Below the pieces are notes generated by a model. It worked only from the letters and a program-made list of their open reading frames with translations, was not told where the DNA came from and made no database searches. From an uncultured Lachnospiraceae bacterium (GTDB lineage Bacteria; Bacillota; Clostridia; Lachnospirales; Lachnospiraceae), in the NCBI GenBank assembly GCA_934351925.1, contig CAKRJT010000015.1, positions 1-64,000 on the forward strand: a stretch of DNA of 64,000 bases, in the 5' to 3' direction. The first letter of the stretch is position 1. Every line of letters begins with the position of its first letter. This document shows positions 25,341 through 33,515 of this stretch, in pieces. The translations under genes and the position numbers were made by a program.

Positions 25341-27752
25341 TCAGCTTCTCATAAGAGCTCCGTATACATCACTGAGAAGATTTACAATGCTGTCAACAGC
25401 CTTATCCGTCATCTCGTCGGTGACATCGAACTCATGTGACGCAAACACAATTCTGAATGCCATGCTCTTTTTGCCAAAGCCGAGCTTCTCACTCTCGAAG
25501 ATATCAAAGAGGTCGACCTCTGACACAAGCGCATCAGCCTTCTCTATTGCAGCGATAATATCGCCGCACTCAACCTTCTTGTCAACTATCATCGCGATAT
25601 CCCTGCTCGTCTTTGCGAAAGTAGACTCAGGGGTGTAGGTTATCTCCTCCTTGAACTTCGTCTTTAACACATCGTAGTTGAGCTCTGCAATGAATATTCT
25701 GGTATCGTTCTTCTTATCCTTCGCTATCGCAAGTGAGTCAATAACATCGTATCTTAACTGACCGAAGGTACCTATGAGTGTGCCGTCGCAGTAAACCTCA
25801 GCGGTTCTGCCCGGATGAAGATAAGGAACATTACCTCTCTTATAAGTAAACTTGATATTATTATAGGAAGCAAAATTCTCAAGTGTCTCCTTCATCGTGA
25901 AGAAATCCTCGTCAGAGCCCGAGGTTCCGAGGCATAACGTCTTAATCTCGTCAGGTGCCTCCGTGAGAGGAAGTGACTTAGGAATATATACGTTTGCAAG
26001 CTCAAAGAAACGCAGAGCCGTGTTTCCGTTCTTGATATTATTCTCGATAGCCCTTACCATAGCCGGTGCCATAAGGGTTCTCATTATGCTCAGGTTCTCT
26101 GTTATAGGGTTTAAAATCTCTATAACCTGTCTCTCCTTCGCATCAGCAGGAATTAGGAACTCATCGAATTCATCCTTGGAGGTCATCGCAATAGTCTGAA
26201 TCTCATAATAGCCCTGTGTGCAGAGGAAGTTCTTTACCGAAAGCTCCTTGCTCTGGGCTGCATTAAGTCCTCCGTTGGTTACCAAAGCCTCCCCTAAGAA
26301 GGTAGGAACAACCTTGTCGTAGCCATACTCTCTTATAATCTCCTCAGCTATATCCTGATAATTCTCAATGTCCTCACGATAACGCGGAACCGCAAGTGTC
26401 ATAACTCCGTCCGATAACTCAACCTCGAACGCAAGGTTCTTAAGGATTCTTACCATATCCTCCTCAGGTACCTCAATGCCAAGTACATAGTTTACCTTTG
26501 CTGTAGGAACCTTTATAACTCTCTTCTCTGTAGAAGCACCTGCTGTGACATCAAAATGAGTAGAGCTTACCTTCGCTACTCCAAGTGTTGTAACAAGGTT
26601 GAGTGCTCTTGCCATACCACATTCAACAGAATACTCATCAATACCCTTCTCATAACGTGAAGCAGCATCAGACTGTAAGCCAAGTCCTCTGGCTGTCTTT
26701 CTCACATTATCCTTCATAAACTTAGCCGACTCAAAGAGAACCTCCTTCGTGTTCTCGGTAATCTCACTGTTGAGACCACCCATTACACCCGCAAGTCCGA
26801 CTGCCTTCACCTTGTCGCAGATGAGAAGATTGTTATGTGTGAGCACTCTCTCCTTGCCGTCGAGAGTCACAAGCTTCTCGCCATCCTGCGCTCTTCTTAC
26901 AACGATTGATGAGCCCTCAAGTGTGCTGAGGTCGAATGCGTGCATTGGCTGTCCAATCTCAACAAGAACGTAGTTGGTTATATCAACCATCGCGTTTATA
27001 GCATTGTGTCCGACTGCAATAAGTCTTCTCTTCATCCAGAGCGGAGATTCCTTATACTGGACATCATATACATAATGTCCTAAATATCTTGGACAGATAT
27101 CCTGGCTCTCAACAGTCACGCTGATTTCCGGCTTGGTCACCTCATCACAGGTGTAGCTCATGTCAGGAAGCTTGATTTCCTTTCCAAGGAATGCGGCAAC
27201 CTCGCGCGCAAGTCCAAGCACAGACTGACAGTCAGGTCTGTTAGCCGTAACCGAAATATCGAACACATAATCGTCAAGTCCAAGATAGGTCTTTATGTCC
27301 TCTCCTACAGGGGCGTCCTCGTCCAAGATCATGATGCCGTTGACATCAGCGCCCTTGTACCAGTCCTTGTCAAGTCCTAACTCTCCGCCTGAGCAGAGCA
27401 TACCGTAGGACATCATATCCTTCATCTTTCTAGGTGTTATCTCCATGCCGTTAGGAAGCTTGGCGCCGACTATACATGCCGGAACCTTCGCACCCTGGAA
27501 AACATTGTCCGCACCTGTGAGAATGAGATGGTCATGACCCTGCCCGCCGCAGTCAATGTGACAAATATAAAGATGTGTTCCCTCATACTTCTCTATGGAA
27601 GTAACCTGTCCTACATAAACCTTCTCGATATTCTCACCAAGATATTCAACTCCCTCAACCTCAAAGCCTGCACCGAAGAATTTCTTCTCAAGCTCCTGTG
27701 GAGTGACATCTATATCTACATAATCCTTTAACCAGCTAAGTAATACTTTCAT
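25341..27752 (-). CDS. pheT: phenylalanyl-tRNA synthetase beta subunit
   Basis: The 803-residue beta subunit of the (alpha-beta)2 class II PheRS. The N-terminal tRNA-binding EMAP-like domain (about 40-150), the B3/B4 editing domain with GQPMHAFDL and ARDGEK-like sequence (about 210-400), the B5 domain and the pseudo-catalytic core follow in order. The C-terminal FDX anticodon-binding domain (FAKTSRDIAMIVDKKV onward) is complete. Length fits the bacterial norm. It lies 22 bp after pheS and shares its T-box control. Confidence 0.97.
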   Translation of the reverse strand: MKVLLSWLKDYVDIDVTPQELEKKFFGAGFEVEGVEYLGENIEKVYVGQVTSIEKYEGTHLYICHIDCGGQGHDHLILTGADNVFQGAKVPACIVGAKLPNGMEITPRKMKDMMSYGMLCSGGELGLDKDWYKGADVNGIMILDEDAPVGEDIKTYLGLDDYVFDISVTANRPDCQSVLGLAREVAAFLGKEIKLPDMSYTCDEVTKPEISVTVESQDICPRYLGHYVYDVQYKESPLWMKRRLIAVGHNAINAMVDITNYVLVEIGQPMHAFDLSTLEGSSIVVRRAQDGEKLVTLDGKERVLTHNNLLICDKVKAVGLAGVMGGLNSEITENTKEVLFESAKFMKDNVRKTARGLGLQSDAASRYEKGIDEYSVECGMARALNLVTTLGVAKVSSTHFDVTAGASTEKRVIKVPTAKVNYVLGIEVPEEDMVRILKNLAFEVELSDGVMTLAVPRYREDIENYQDIAEEIIREYGYDKVVPTFLGEALVTNGGLNAAQSKELSVKNFLCTQGYYEIQTIAMTSKDEFDEFLIPADAKERQVIEILNPITENLSIMRTLMAPAMVRAIENNIKNGNTALRFFELANVYIPKSLPLTEAPDEIKTLCLGTSGSDEDFFTMKETLENFASYNNIKFTYKRGNVPYLHPGRTAEVYCDGTLIGTFGQLRYDVIDSLAIAKDKKNDTRIFIAELNYDVLKTKFKEEITYTPESTFAKTSRDIAMIVDKKVECGDIIAAIEKADALVSEVDLFDIFESEKLGFGKKSMAFRIVFASHEFDVTDEMTDKAVDSIVNLLSDVYGALMRS

Positions 27753-27774
27753 ATCTATTCTCCATTTCTGACTG

Positions 27775-28794
27775 TTATGCCTTGAACTGCTTTAAGAAAT
27801 CAATGTCATTCTCAAAAAGCTTACCCATGTGATTGATACCGTACTTGAGCATCGCAATACGCTCGATACCGATACCGAATGCAAGTCCTGAATACTCCTC
27901 AGAATCGATTCCACAGTTTTCAAGAACCTTCTTATTGACAATACCGCCGCCGAGAACCTCTATCCAGCCTGTTCCCTTGCAGAGTGAGCAGCCACAGCCG
28001 CCGCACTTAAAGCAGCTTACATCGACCTCAACCGATGGCTCCGTGAATGGGAAGTATGAAGGACGAAGTCTTGTCTTGACATCCCCTGTGAAAAGCTTCT
28101 TCACGAACTCATCAAGCATACCCTGAAGGTCGCAGAGTGTGATATGCTTATCAACTACGAGTCCCTCCATCTGGCTGAACATCGGTGAATGTGTCGCATC
28201 GGAGTCGGAACGGAACACCTTACCCGGTACAAGCACCTTGATAGGAGGCTTTTTAGCGTCCATGGTACGAATCTGTCCCGGTGATGTGTGTGTGCGAAGG
28301 AGCAGGTCATCGGTGAGCCAGAAGGTATCCTGCATATCTCTTGATGGGTGATCCTTCAATACATTAAGTCTTGTGAAGTTGTGGTCATCGTCCTCAATCT
28401 CAGGTCCCTCAAAAATCTCGAAGCCCATTCCCGCAAAAACATTTATCATCTCGTACTTTACGGCTGTGAGCGGGTGAAGATTTCCCATAGGACGTGCCTT
28501 TACCGGAACAGTGACATCTATGGTCTCTCTCTCATACTTCTGCTGTAATTCGAGAGCCTCAATCTCCTTCTTCTTCTCGTCATACTTCTCCTGAACCCAG
28601 TTCTTCACATCGTTTACGAACTGACCGTATGCCTTCTTCTCCTCCTTGGCAACCTCCTTAATTCCATTCATAAGACTTGAAACAGAACCGTTCTTGCTGA
28701 GGTATGTCTTCCAGACCTCCGAGAGCTGGCTCTCAGATCTGGCTGTCTCAATGTCGTTTAAGAATTTCTTCTTCAAATCATCTGCATTAAACAT
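27775..28794 (-). CDS. pheS: phenylalanyl-tRNA synthetase alpha subunit
   Basis: The 339-residue catalytic subunit. An N-terminal coiled-coil arm (about 1-90) is followed by the class II core: motif 2 region (LRTHTSPGQIRTM), the Phe-binding FTEPSVEVD stretch and motif 3 (GLAFGIGIERIAMLKYGI). A Cys cluster CFKCGGCGCSLC sits between motifs 2 and 3, an insertion also known from some clostridial PheS, possibly binding zinc. It is the first gene of pheST and lies downstream of a T-box leader. Confidence 0.97.
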   Translation of the reverse strand: MFNADDLKKKFLNDIETARSESQLSEVWKTYLSKNGSVSSLMNGIKEVAKEEKKAYGQFVNDVKNWVQEKYDEKKKEIEALELQQKYERETIDVTVPVKARPMGNLHPLTAVKYEMINVFAGMGFEIFEGPEIEDDDHNFTRLNVLKDHPSRDMQDTFWLTDDLLLRTHTSPGQIRTMDAKKPPIKVLVPGKVFRSDSDATHSPMFSQMEGLVVDKHITLCDLQGMLDEFVKKLFTGDVKTRLRPSYFPFTEPSVEVDVSCFKCGGCGCSLCKGTGWIEVLGGGIVNKKVLENCGIDSEEYSGLAFGIGIERIAMLKYGINHMGKLFENDIDFLKQFKA

Positions 28795-28857
28795 GTCATT
28801 TACTCCTTTTTTTCTTATAAAATGTGCATGTACAAATGTTTAAACAATTTATACACT

Positions 28858-29077
28858 AAAAAACCCCGCCCCTCAAAAAATGAGGGACGAGGCTTAAACT
28901 CGCGGTACCACCCTTATTCCCGGTCGCCCGGGCACTCAACTTATGCGTAACGTGCATGTACGTCACTCCCTACAAGCAAGCCTTCAGGAATGCAGCTCCG
29001 ACGGGAACTTAAACAGATACCTGAACCTAAAGCGGGCTTCCAGCCGATGACCTGCTCTCTCTGTCGGAAAATATCTG
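28858..29077 (-). promoter_or_regulatory. T-box leader of pheST (Phe specifier)
   Basis: In the minus direction, Stem I spans about 29077-29014, closed by CAGATA/TATCTG, with AGAGAG on the 5' side and a specifier triplet UUC (29025-29023), the Phe codon. The conserved T-box AGGGTGGTACCGCG lies at 28913-28900, followed by a terminator hairpin (CCTCGTCCCTCA with TGAGGGGCGGGG) and a T-run at 28862-28858. Uncharged tRNA-Phe should favour the antiterminator and let pheST be transcribed. A 76-codon frame overlapping the leader is considered spurious. Confidence 0.93.
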
Positions 29078-29273
29078 TCTGCTGTATTACATACTATATA
29101 CACTGTACGTCTGCATAAACTGTACATAAATTCTGTAAGCTCATGCTTTTCCAGAATAATACAATATATAATCTTCGTCTTCACAGCTTTTAATCTATAT
29201 CTTTGTCCAATCATATTGTTGAATACATAAATCTAACAAATCTAATAAACCCAAATATCCAACAACCTATTAA

Positions 29274-29301
29274 ATCTTATCACAACAAAGTAATTTGTCA
29301 A
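29274..29301 (-). promoter_or_regulatory. Promoter of the pheST T-box transcript
   Basis: Consensus -35 TTGACA (29296-29301) and -10 TAAGAT (29274-29279), 16 bp apart, on the minus strand. The transcript would start near 29267, leaving about 190 nt before Stem I of the T-box in which I see no gene. Confidence 0.75.
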
Positions 29302-29389
29302 GCTTATTTTCATCTTCATTGTTAATATGGCATATATGTAATAACCTGTTTGCCTTAATATTTATATAACAAAAATACAGGAACCTGTA

Positions 29390-29956
29390 TCAGAACAGCT
29401 CCCTGTAATCCTCCGGCAAAAATCTATGGTATATTATGTGGCAGCCTTCGTCCTTGAAGCAGTAATAGTACTCATCACCGGCTGTATCGGAAGTATCATC
29501 ATCTGAATGTTCAAAATACACAACATAGTCGAACTCATCATCCTTAGCCTTCTCTATAACCACATGCTCTGAGTACCTATGAAACAAATCAAATATTCCC
29601 TGCATTGTACAGTCATGTCCGCCGACATACTCAATGAGCTCACCGAGTAACCTGTCCGGTGCTGCATTTTCATGCACATATCTTCCGCCCTCCTTTGGAA
29701 TAAGGAAACAGAAACGCCCATTCTTCTGCGTCACCTCCACAGCCCCTAACTTTTCCTTAAATTCATCAGGGAGCTGTGTAACTGCAAGCCTTGCAAGCAT
29801 AGTCTCAGCGTCATCCTCTGTGCCAAAAAAATGATTGAGTGACGAAAGTGGATAGTACAGTCTTACATCCTCGCTGCAATATCCGAGCTTCATCTGCTGC
29901 TCCCTGATAATATCTATAAGATTTTTTTCTAATTTATCATACCCTGTGCTGTCCAT
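29390..29956 (-). CDS. DUF3877 family protein
   Basis: A 188-residue soluble protein matching the Lachnospiraceae-type DUF3877 family over its length. The N-terminal half is helical (MDSTGYDKLEKNLIDIIREQQ), with a conserved SLNHFFG segment; the C-terminal half is acidic and Tyr-rich (DEFDYVVYFEHSDDD, ending with HIIYHRFLPEDY). It has no signal peptide or known catalytic motif and its function is unknown. It starts 12 bp after the truA stop on the same strand, with GGAGGG upstream, so it is probably cotranscribed with truA. Confidence 0.75.
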   Translation of the reverse strand: MDSTGYDKLEKNLIDIIREQQMKLGYCSEDVRLYYPLSSLNHFFGTEDDAETMLARLAVTQLPDEFKEKLGAVEVTQKNGRFCFLIPKEGGRYVHENAAPDRLLGELIEYVGGHDCTMQGIFDLFHRYSEHVVIEKAKDDEFDYVVYFEHSDDDTSDTAGDEYYYCFKDEGCHIIYHRFLPEDYRELF

Positions 29957-29968
29957 ATTTCTCCCTCC

Positions 29969-30853
29969 TTAATATTCCACTCTGTATAAAAACAATCCCT
30001 CCGCAGGTGCCATATATGGAATCCTCTTTCTGTCGCGTCTCTCAAATATCTCATCCACCACATCTGCGGAAGCCTCTCCCATACCGAGGGCTAACAGCGT
30101 TCCTACAATAAGTCTGACCGTGTGGTATAGAAAGCCGTTGCCACGGAAAATAATCTCAAGGCAGCCGTCCTGCACAGCGGATACACTGCCATTATGGGCT
30201 TCTTCCATATAATCAGCATTATCTATATTTTTACTGCACAACCTGAACTCAATGCTATCAATCCGCCTTATCGTGCTTTTTTTAGATTTGTTGTCCGAAA
30301 ATCCCTGAAAATCATGCTCACCAAGGAACCTGTCAGCTGCTGCCTTCATCCTATCCACATCAAGCTTCTCCGGATGTTCAAGCTGTGCCATATACTTTCT
30401 TGCGAACACATCGCGCTTTCTGTCAAGGCTTATATAGTAGCGATATTCCTTTTCCACTGCGTTAAGTCTTGCGTGGAAGCGGTTGTCAGCCTGCTCAAGA
30501 GTGAGTATCCTGATATCCTCCGGAAGAAATGAATTGAGCTCATCCTTTATTTTTTCAACAGCATTGTCTTTAAGCCTGCCAGCCTCTTTATCAGCACCTA
30601 TATTATTTTCCGCTCCATATATTTTATCTATCGAAGCTTTCTGATACTCTACTTTAAAATTAGCCACCTGTCCGACAGCGTGAACCCCCGCGTCGGTTCT
30701 CCCTGAACCGTGAAGCTCTGTCTCCTGTCCGAAATACTTAGAAAGAGTCTCCTCTATCTTTCCCTGTATCGTGTTTTTAGTATTTCCCTGCTTCTGCCAG
30801 CCATTGTACCGCGTGCCGTCATACTGCAATATCATTTTATAATTAACTATCAT
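29969..30853 (-). CDS. truA: tRNA pseudouridine synthase A
   Basis: A 294-residue TruA, which makes pseudouridine at positions 38-40 of tRNA anticodon arms. The YDGTRYNGWQ opening, the catalytic Asp in GSGRTDAGVHAVGQVA (about residue 60) and the FHARLNAVEKEYRYYI and HDFQGFSD motifs are present, as is GNGFLYHTVRLIVGTLL near the end. Residues around 85-110 carry a Lys/Ala/Glu-rich insertion (AENNIGADKEAGRLKDN) not usual for the family. Start at 30853 has GGGGGA 6 bases upstream. The leader contains a perfect 10-bp palindrome. Confidence 0.95.
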   Translation of the reverse strand: MIVNYKMILQYDGTRYNGWQKQGNTKNTIQGKIEETLSKYFGQETELHGSGRTDAGVHAVGQVANFKVEYQKASIDKIYGAENNIGADKEAGRLKDNAVEKIKDELNSFLPEDIRILTLEQADNRFHARLNAVEKEYRYYISLDRKRDVFARKYMAQLEHPEKLDVDRMKAAADRFLGEHDFQGFSDNKSKKSTIRRIDSIEFRLCSKNIDNADYMEEAHNGSVSAVQDGCLEIIFRGNGFLYHTVRLIVGTLLALGMGEASADVVDEIFERRDRKRIPYMAPAEGLFLYRVEY

Positions 30854-30857
30854 TTTT

Positions 30858-30890
30858 ATCCCCCTGCATACTGCAAGCATTGCTTGCAGT
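30858..30890. repeat. Palindrome and short shared repeat in truA leader
   Basis: A perfect inverted repeat ACTGCAAGCA-T-TGCTTGCAGT (30870-30890). Its left part belongs to an 18-nt sequence (minus strand TGCTTGCAGTATGCAGGG) that recurs just before the ABC permease start at 22852, in both cases next to the ribosome binding site. Confidence 0.6.
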
Positions 30891-31024
30891 ACTGCCACCA
30901 ATAAGTTGTTTCTTATCCATAATAACCTTTTATTCTAAGCTTAAGTATATCATCCGGTTATTGTATTTTCAATTATTACATATTTTTCAGAGTACATCCA
31001 TTTCATGTGAATATGCCGCTCTGC

Positions 31025-31070
31025 AAAAAATGACTTCACACACAGCTAAAAATCACTGTGCATGAAGTCT
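31025..31070 (-). terminator. Terminator after thrS
   Basis: In the minus direction GACTTCA..CACAG pairs with CTGTG..TGAAGTC and is followed by ATTTTTTGC. It begins about 38 bp after the thrS stop. The rest of the gene-free interval 30891-31024 is AT-rich and should hold the truA promoter. Confidence 0.85.
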
Positions 31071-31106
31071 TATAGTCATAAATGCGAAATATTAAAATAC
31101 GAAATA

Positions 31107-32882
31107 CTATTTAGCGGCTGCCGGATTAAGCTTCTTTGTCGCAATCTCATCCTTTAACATCGCAAGGAACTCATCCTTAGATACTGTAGTAGAGTTCTGC
31201 TCGCCGTGAAGTCTATAGCTTACAGTCTTGTCATTAGCCTCGTTCTTACCAAGCACGATAAGATAAGGTGTCTTCTTGACCTGTGCCTCACGCACTCTAT
31301 AGCCAAGCTTCTCATTTCGCTCGTCAATCTCAACTCTGATTCCGTTAGAAGCAAGATAATCGTAGAGTTCATGTGAGTAAGCGTTAAGCTCCTCATCCTC
31401 ATTCTTAACAGGAAGAATAACTGCCTGTACAGGAGCAAGCCACAGTGGAAGGTTACCCTTAGTCTCCTCAAGGATGTAAGCCATGAATCTGTCAAGCGAA
31501 CCAAGGATTGCTCTGTGAAGAACAACAGGTGTCTTTTTCTGACCATCCTTGTCAACATAAGTTAAGTTGAACTTAGCCGGGAGACAGAAGTCAAGCTGGC
31601 AGGTTGAGAGTGTATACTCATTACCTACAGCAGGCTTAACATTCACATCAAGCTTAGGTCCGTAGAAAGCAGCCTCACCGATTTCCTCTGTGTACTCGAT
31701 TCCAAGGTCATTTAATACCTTTCTGAGTGCATTCTCTGCATTGTTCCACATCTCATCGTCATCGTGGTACTTAACCTTATCCTCAGGATCCCTGAGTGAA
31801 AGAACACATCTGTAATCTGTGATTCCGAAATCCTTGTATGTGTCAAATATAAGGTCAACAACCTTAGAAAACTCAGACTCAATCTGCTCAGGTGTGACAA
31901 AAAGATGTGCGTCATTCTGGCAGAAATGTCTTCCTCTCTCGATTCCCTTAAGAGTACCGCTCGCCTCGAATCTGAAGTCATGTGCTATCTCACCTATTCT
32001 CATAGGTAAATCCTTGTATGAATGCATCTTGTTAGCATAAATCATCATGTGATGAGGGCAGTTCATAGGTCTGAGTACGAATGATTCTCCCTCAACCTCC
32101 ATAGCAGGGAACATATTCTCCTTGTAGTGATCCCAGTGGCCTGAGGTCTTATAAAGGTTAACTGTACCTACACAAGGTGTCATAACGTGAAGATAGCCAA
32201 GCTTTCTCTCCTTAGCCTTGATGTAGTTCTCAAGCTCCTGCCATACTGTGTAGCCCTTTGGTAAGAACATAGGAAGTCCACGTCCGATGAGGTCATCAGT
32301 CATAAAAATTTCCATTTCCTTGCCGATCTTTCTGTGGTCACGCTCCTTAGCCTCCTCAAGTAACCTAAGGTGCTCCTCAAGCTCCTCGGCTGTCGGGAAA
32401 CATACTCCGTAAATTCTCTGCATGACATGATTGTTGGCGTCACCCTTCCAGTAAACGCCTGAGTACTTCACAAGCTTGAAGTTCTTGCAGAGCTTAGTGT
32501 TGTCAACATGAGGTCCACGGCAGAGGTCTGTGAAGTCACCCTGGTCATACACTGTGATGTTGCCGTCCTCAAGTCCGTTTATAAGGTCAAGCTTGTACAT
32601 ATCGTCCTTGAACATCTCAAGAGCCTCTGCCTTGGATACCTCTCTTCTGAAAATCTTCTTGCCTTCCTTGCAGACCTTCTTCATCTCCTTCTCGATTGCG
32701 GCGATAATCTCATCATTTACAGCCACATCGCCAAGGTCGATATCGTAGTAAAATCCTTCCTTTACAACAGGTCCTACCCAGAACTTTGCATTAGGGTAAA
32801 GGTGCTTAACTGCCTGTGCCATAACATGTGCACATGAATGGTTGAGAGTATTCAGTCTCTCATCTGCTTTAAAATCTACCAT
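31107..32882 (-). CDS. thrS: threonyl-tRNA synthetase lacking the TGS domain
   Basis: A 591-residue class II ThrRS. It begins directly with the editing-domain sequence (LNTLNHSCAHVMAQAVKHLYP; zinc-type HxxxH) and so lacks the about 60-residue N-terminal TGS domain. The SAD-type editing domain (GPHV with DFTDLCRGPHV, about 110-125), the catalytic core with MNCPHHMMIY, RIGEIAHDFRFEASGTLKGIER-type motif 2, the zinc Cys/His residues and the C-terminal anticodon-binding domain (VQAVILPVKNED onward) are complete. The start follows AAGGAG closely and lies downstream of a T-box, so the short form is real rather than a misplaced start. Confidence 0.96.
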   Translation of the reverse strand: MVDFKADERLNTLNHSCAHVMAQAVKHLYPNAKFWVGPVVKEGFYYDIDLGDVAVNDEIIAAIEKEMKKVCKEGKKIFRREVSKAEALEMFKDDMYKLDLINGLEDGNITVYDQGDFTDLCRGPHVDNTKLCKNFKLVKYSGVYWKGDANNHVMQRIYGVCFPTAEELEEHLRLLEEAKERDHRKIGKEMEIFMTDDLIGRGLPMFLPKGYTVWQELENYIKAKERKLGYLHVMTPCVGTVNLYKTSGHWDHYKENMFPAMEVEGESFVLRPMNCPHHMMIYANKMHSYKDLPMRIGEIAHDFRFEASGTLKGIERGRHFCQNDAHLFVTPEQIESEFSKVVDLIFDTYKDFGITDYRCVLSLRDPEDKVKYHDDDEMWNNAENALRKVLNDLGIEYTEEIGEAAFYGPKLDVNVKPAVGNEYTLSTCQLDFCLPAKFNLTYVDKDGQKKTPVVLHRAILGSLDRFMAYILEETKGNLPLWLAPVQAVILPVKNEDEELNAYSHELYDYLASNGIRVEIDERNEKLGYRVREAQVKKTPYLIVLGKNEANDKTVSYRLHGEQNSTTVSKDEFLAMLKDEIATKKLNPAAAK

Positions 32883-32945
32883 TTCAAAAATCTCCTTTTC
32901 TTAATTATCTCAAGAATGCTTTGTCACTTTGACGCAGCAGCATGC

Positions 32946-33215
32946 AAAAAGCCCCCTATACAGTGGCTTTCCATCTGTATAAGGGGCGAATAAACATATC
33001 CGCGGTTCCACCCTTATTTATTCCCGGCAAACGCATGCATACTCTTAAAACTGCATATGTCCGCGAAAATATCTCATTGTGATTATAACGGAATCACCGT
33101 GCCGTATTGGGGCAGCTCAGAGGCGGTCTTCCCGAAACAGTATTATAAGACACTCACACCAAGCATGTCTCTCTCTGCAAAAAAACTTATCCCGGTACTC
33201 TTCTCGTCAACGCTT
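32946..33215 (-). promoter_or_regulatory. T-box leader of thrS (Thr specifier)
   Basis: In the minus direction Stem I contains AGUA (loop E) and an AGAGAG element, with a specifier loop reading GAAGACCGC in which ACC (33127-33125) is a Thr codon. The T-box sequence AGGGTGGAACCGCG is at 33014-33001. The terminator CGCCCCTTATACAG/CTGTATAGGGGGC ends in TTTTT at 32950-32946. Uncharged tRNA-Thr should induce thrS. Confidence 0.93.
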
Positions 33216-33223
33216 TACTAGAA

Positions 33224-33252
33224 AGTATATTTCAAAAAAATGTCGATGTCAA
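33224..33252 (-). promoter_or_regulatory. Promoter of thrS
   Basis: Consensus -35 TTGACA (33247-33252) and -10 TATACT (33224-33229) with a 17-bp spacer, directly upstream of the T-box leader. Confidence 0.88.
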
Positions 33253-33291
33253 CCCTGAAATTTTCAAGCTTATCCCCTGTATACTGTTTCC

Positions 33292-33441
33292 CGTATATCA
33301 GCTCTTTTGGTAATAATAAGCTATTAATTTTACCACCTAAGATAGAAATTTATCAATGTAAACTGTAAATATAGCTATTTTTTCTTTCTTTTGACGCAGT
33401 TATTACCGCCTGATAACATGTATTAAACTTTTAAGCGGTAG
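33292..33441. repeat. Dispersed intergenic element, copy 1 (module A plus hairpin)
   Basis: Bases 33292-33391 match 42075-42172 in the same orientation: both start CGTATATCAGCT, contain TTTGGT, CCTRAGATAGAAATTT and end TATAGCTATTTTT with a pyrimidine run. It is followed by a hairpin TTACCGCC-TGA (33403-33413) with AGCGGTA (33434-33440), the same hairpin type as in the copies near 42 and 43 kb. No gene is seen in 33253-33515. Confidence 0.75.
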
Positions 33442-33515
33442 TCATTAAGCAAGGCTCCTGTTACCGGGCAGTTTTATATTAATCTGCCTTCCTGCTGTCA
33501 GCGGGACAAAAGCTG

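Noticed and set aside
28984..29214. 76-codon minus-strand frame in the pheS leader
   Set aside because: It overlaps Stem I and the specifier of the T-box; the RNA structure explains the conservation better.
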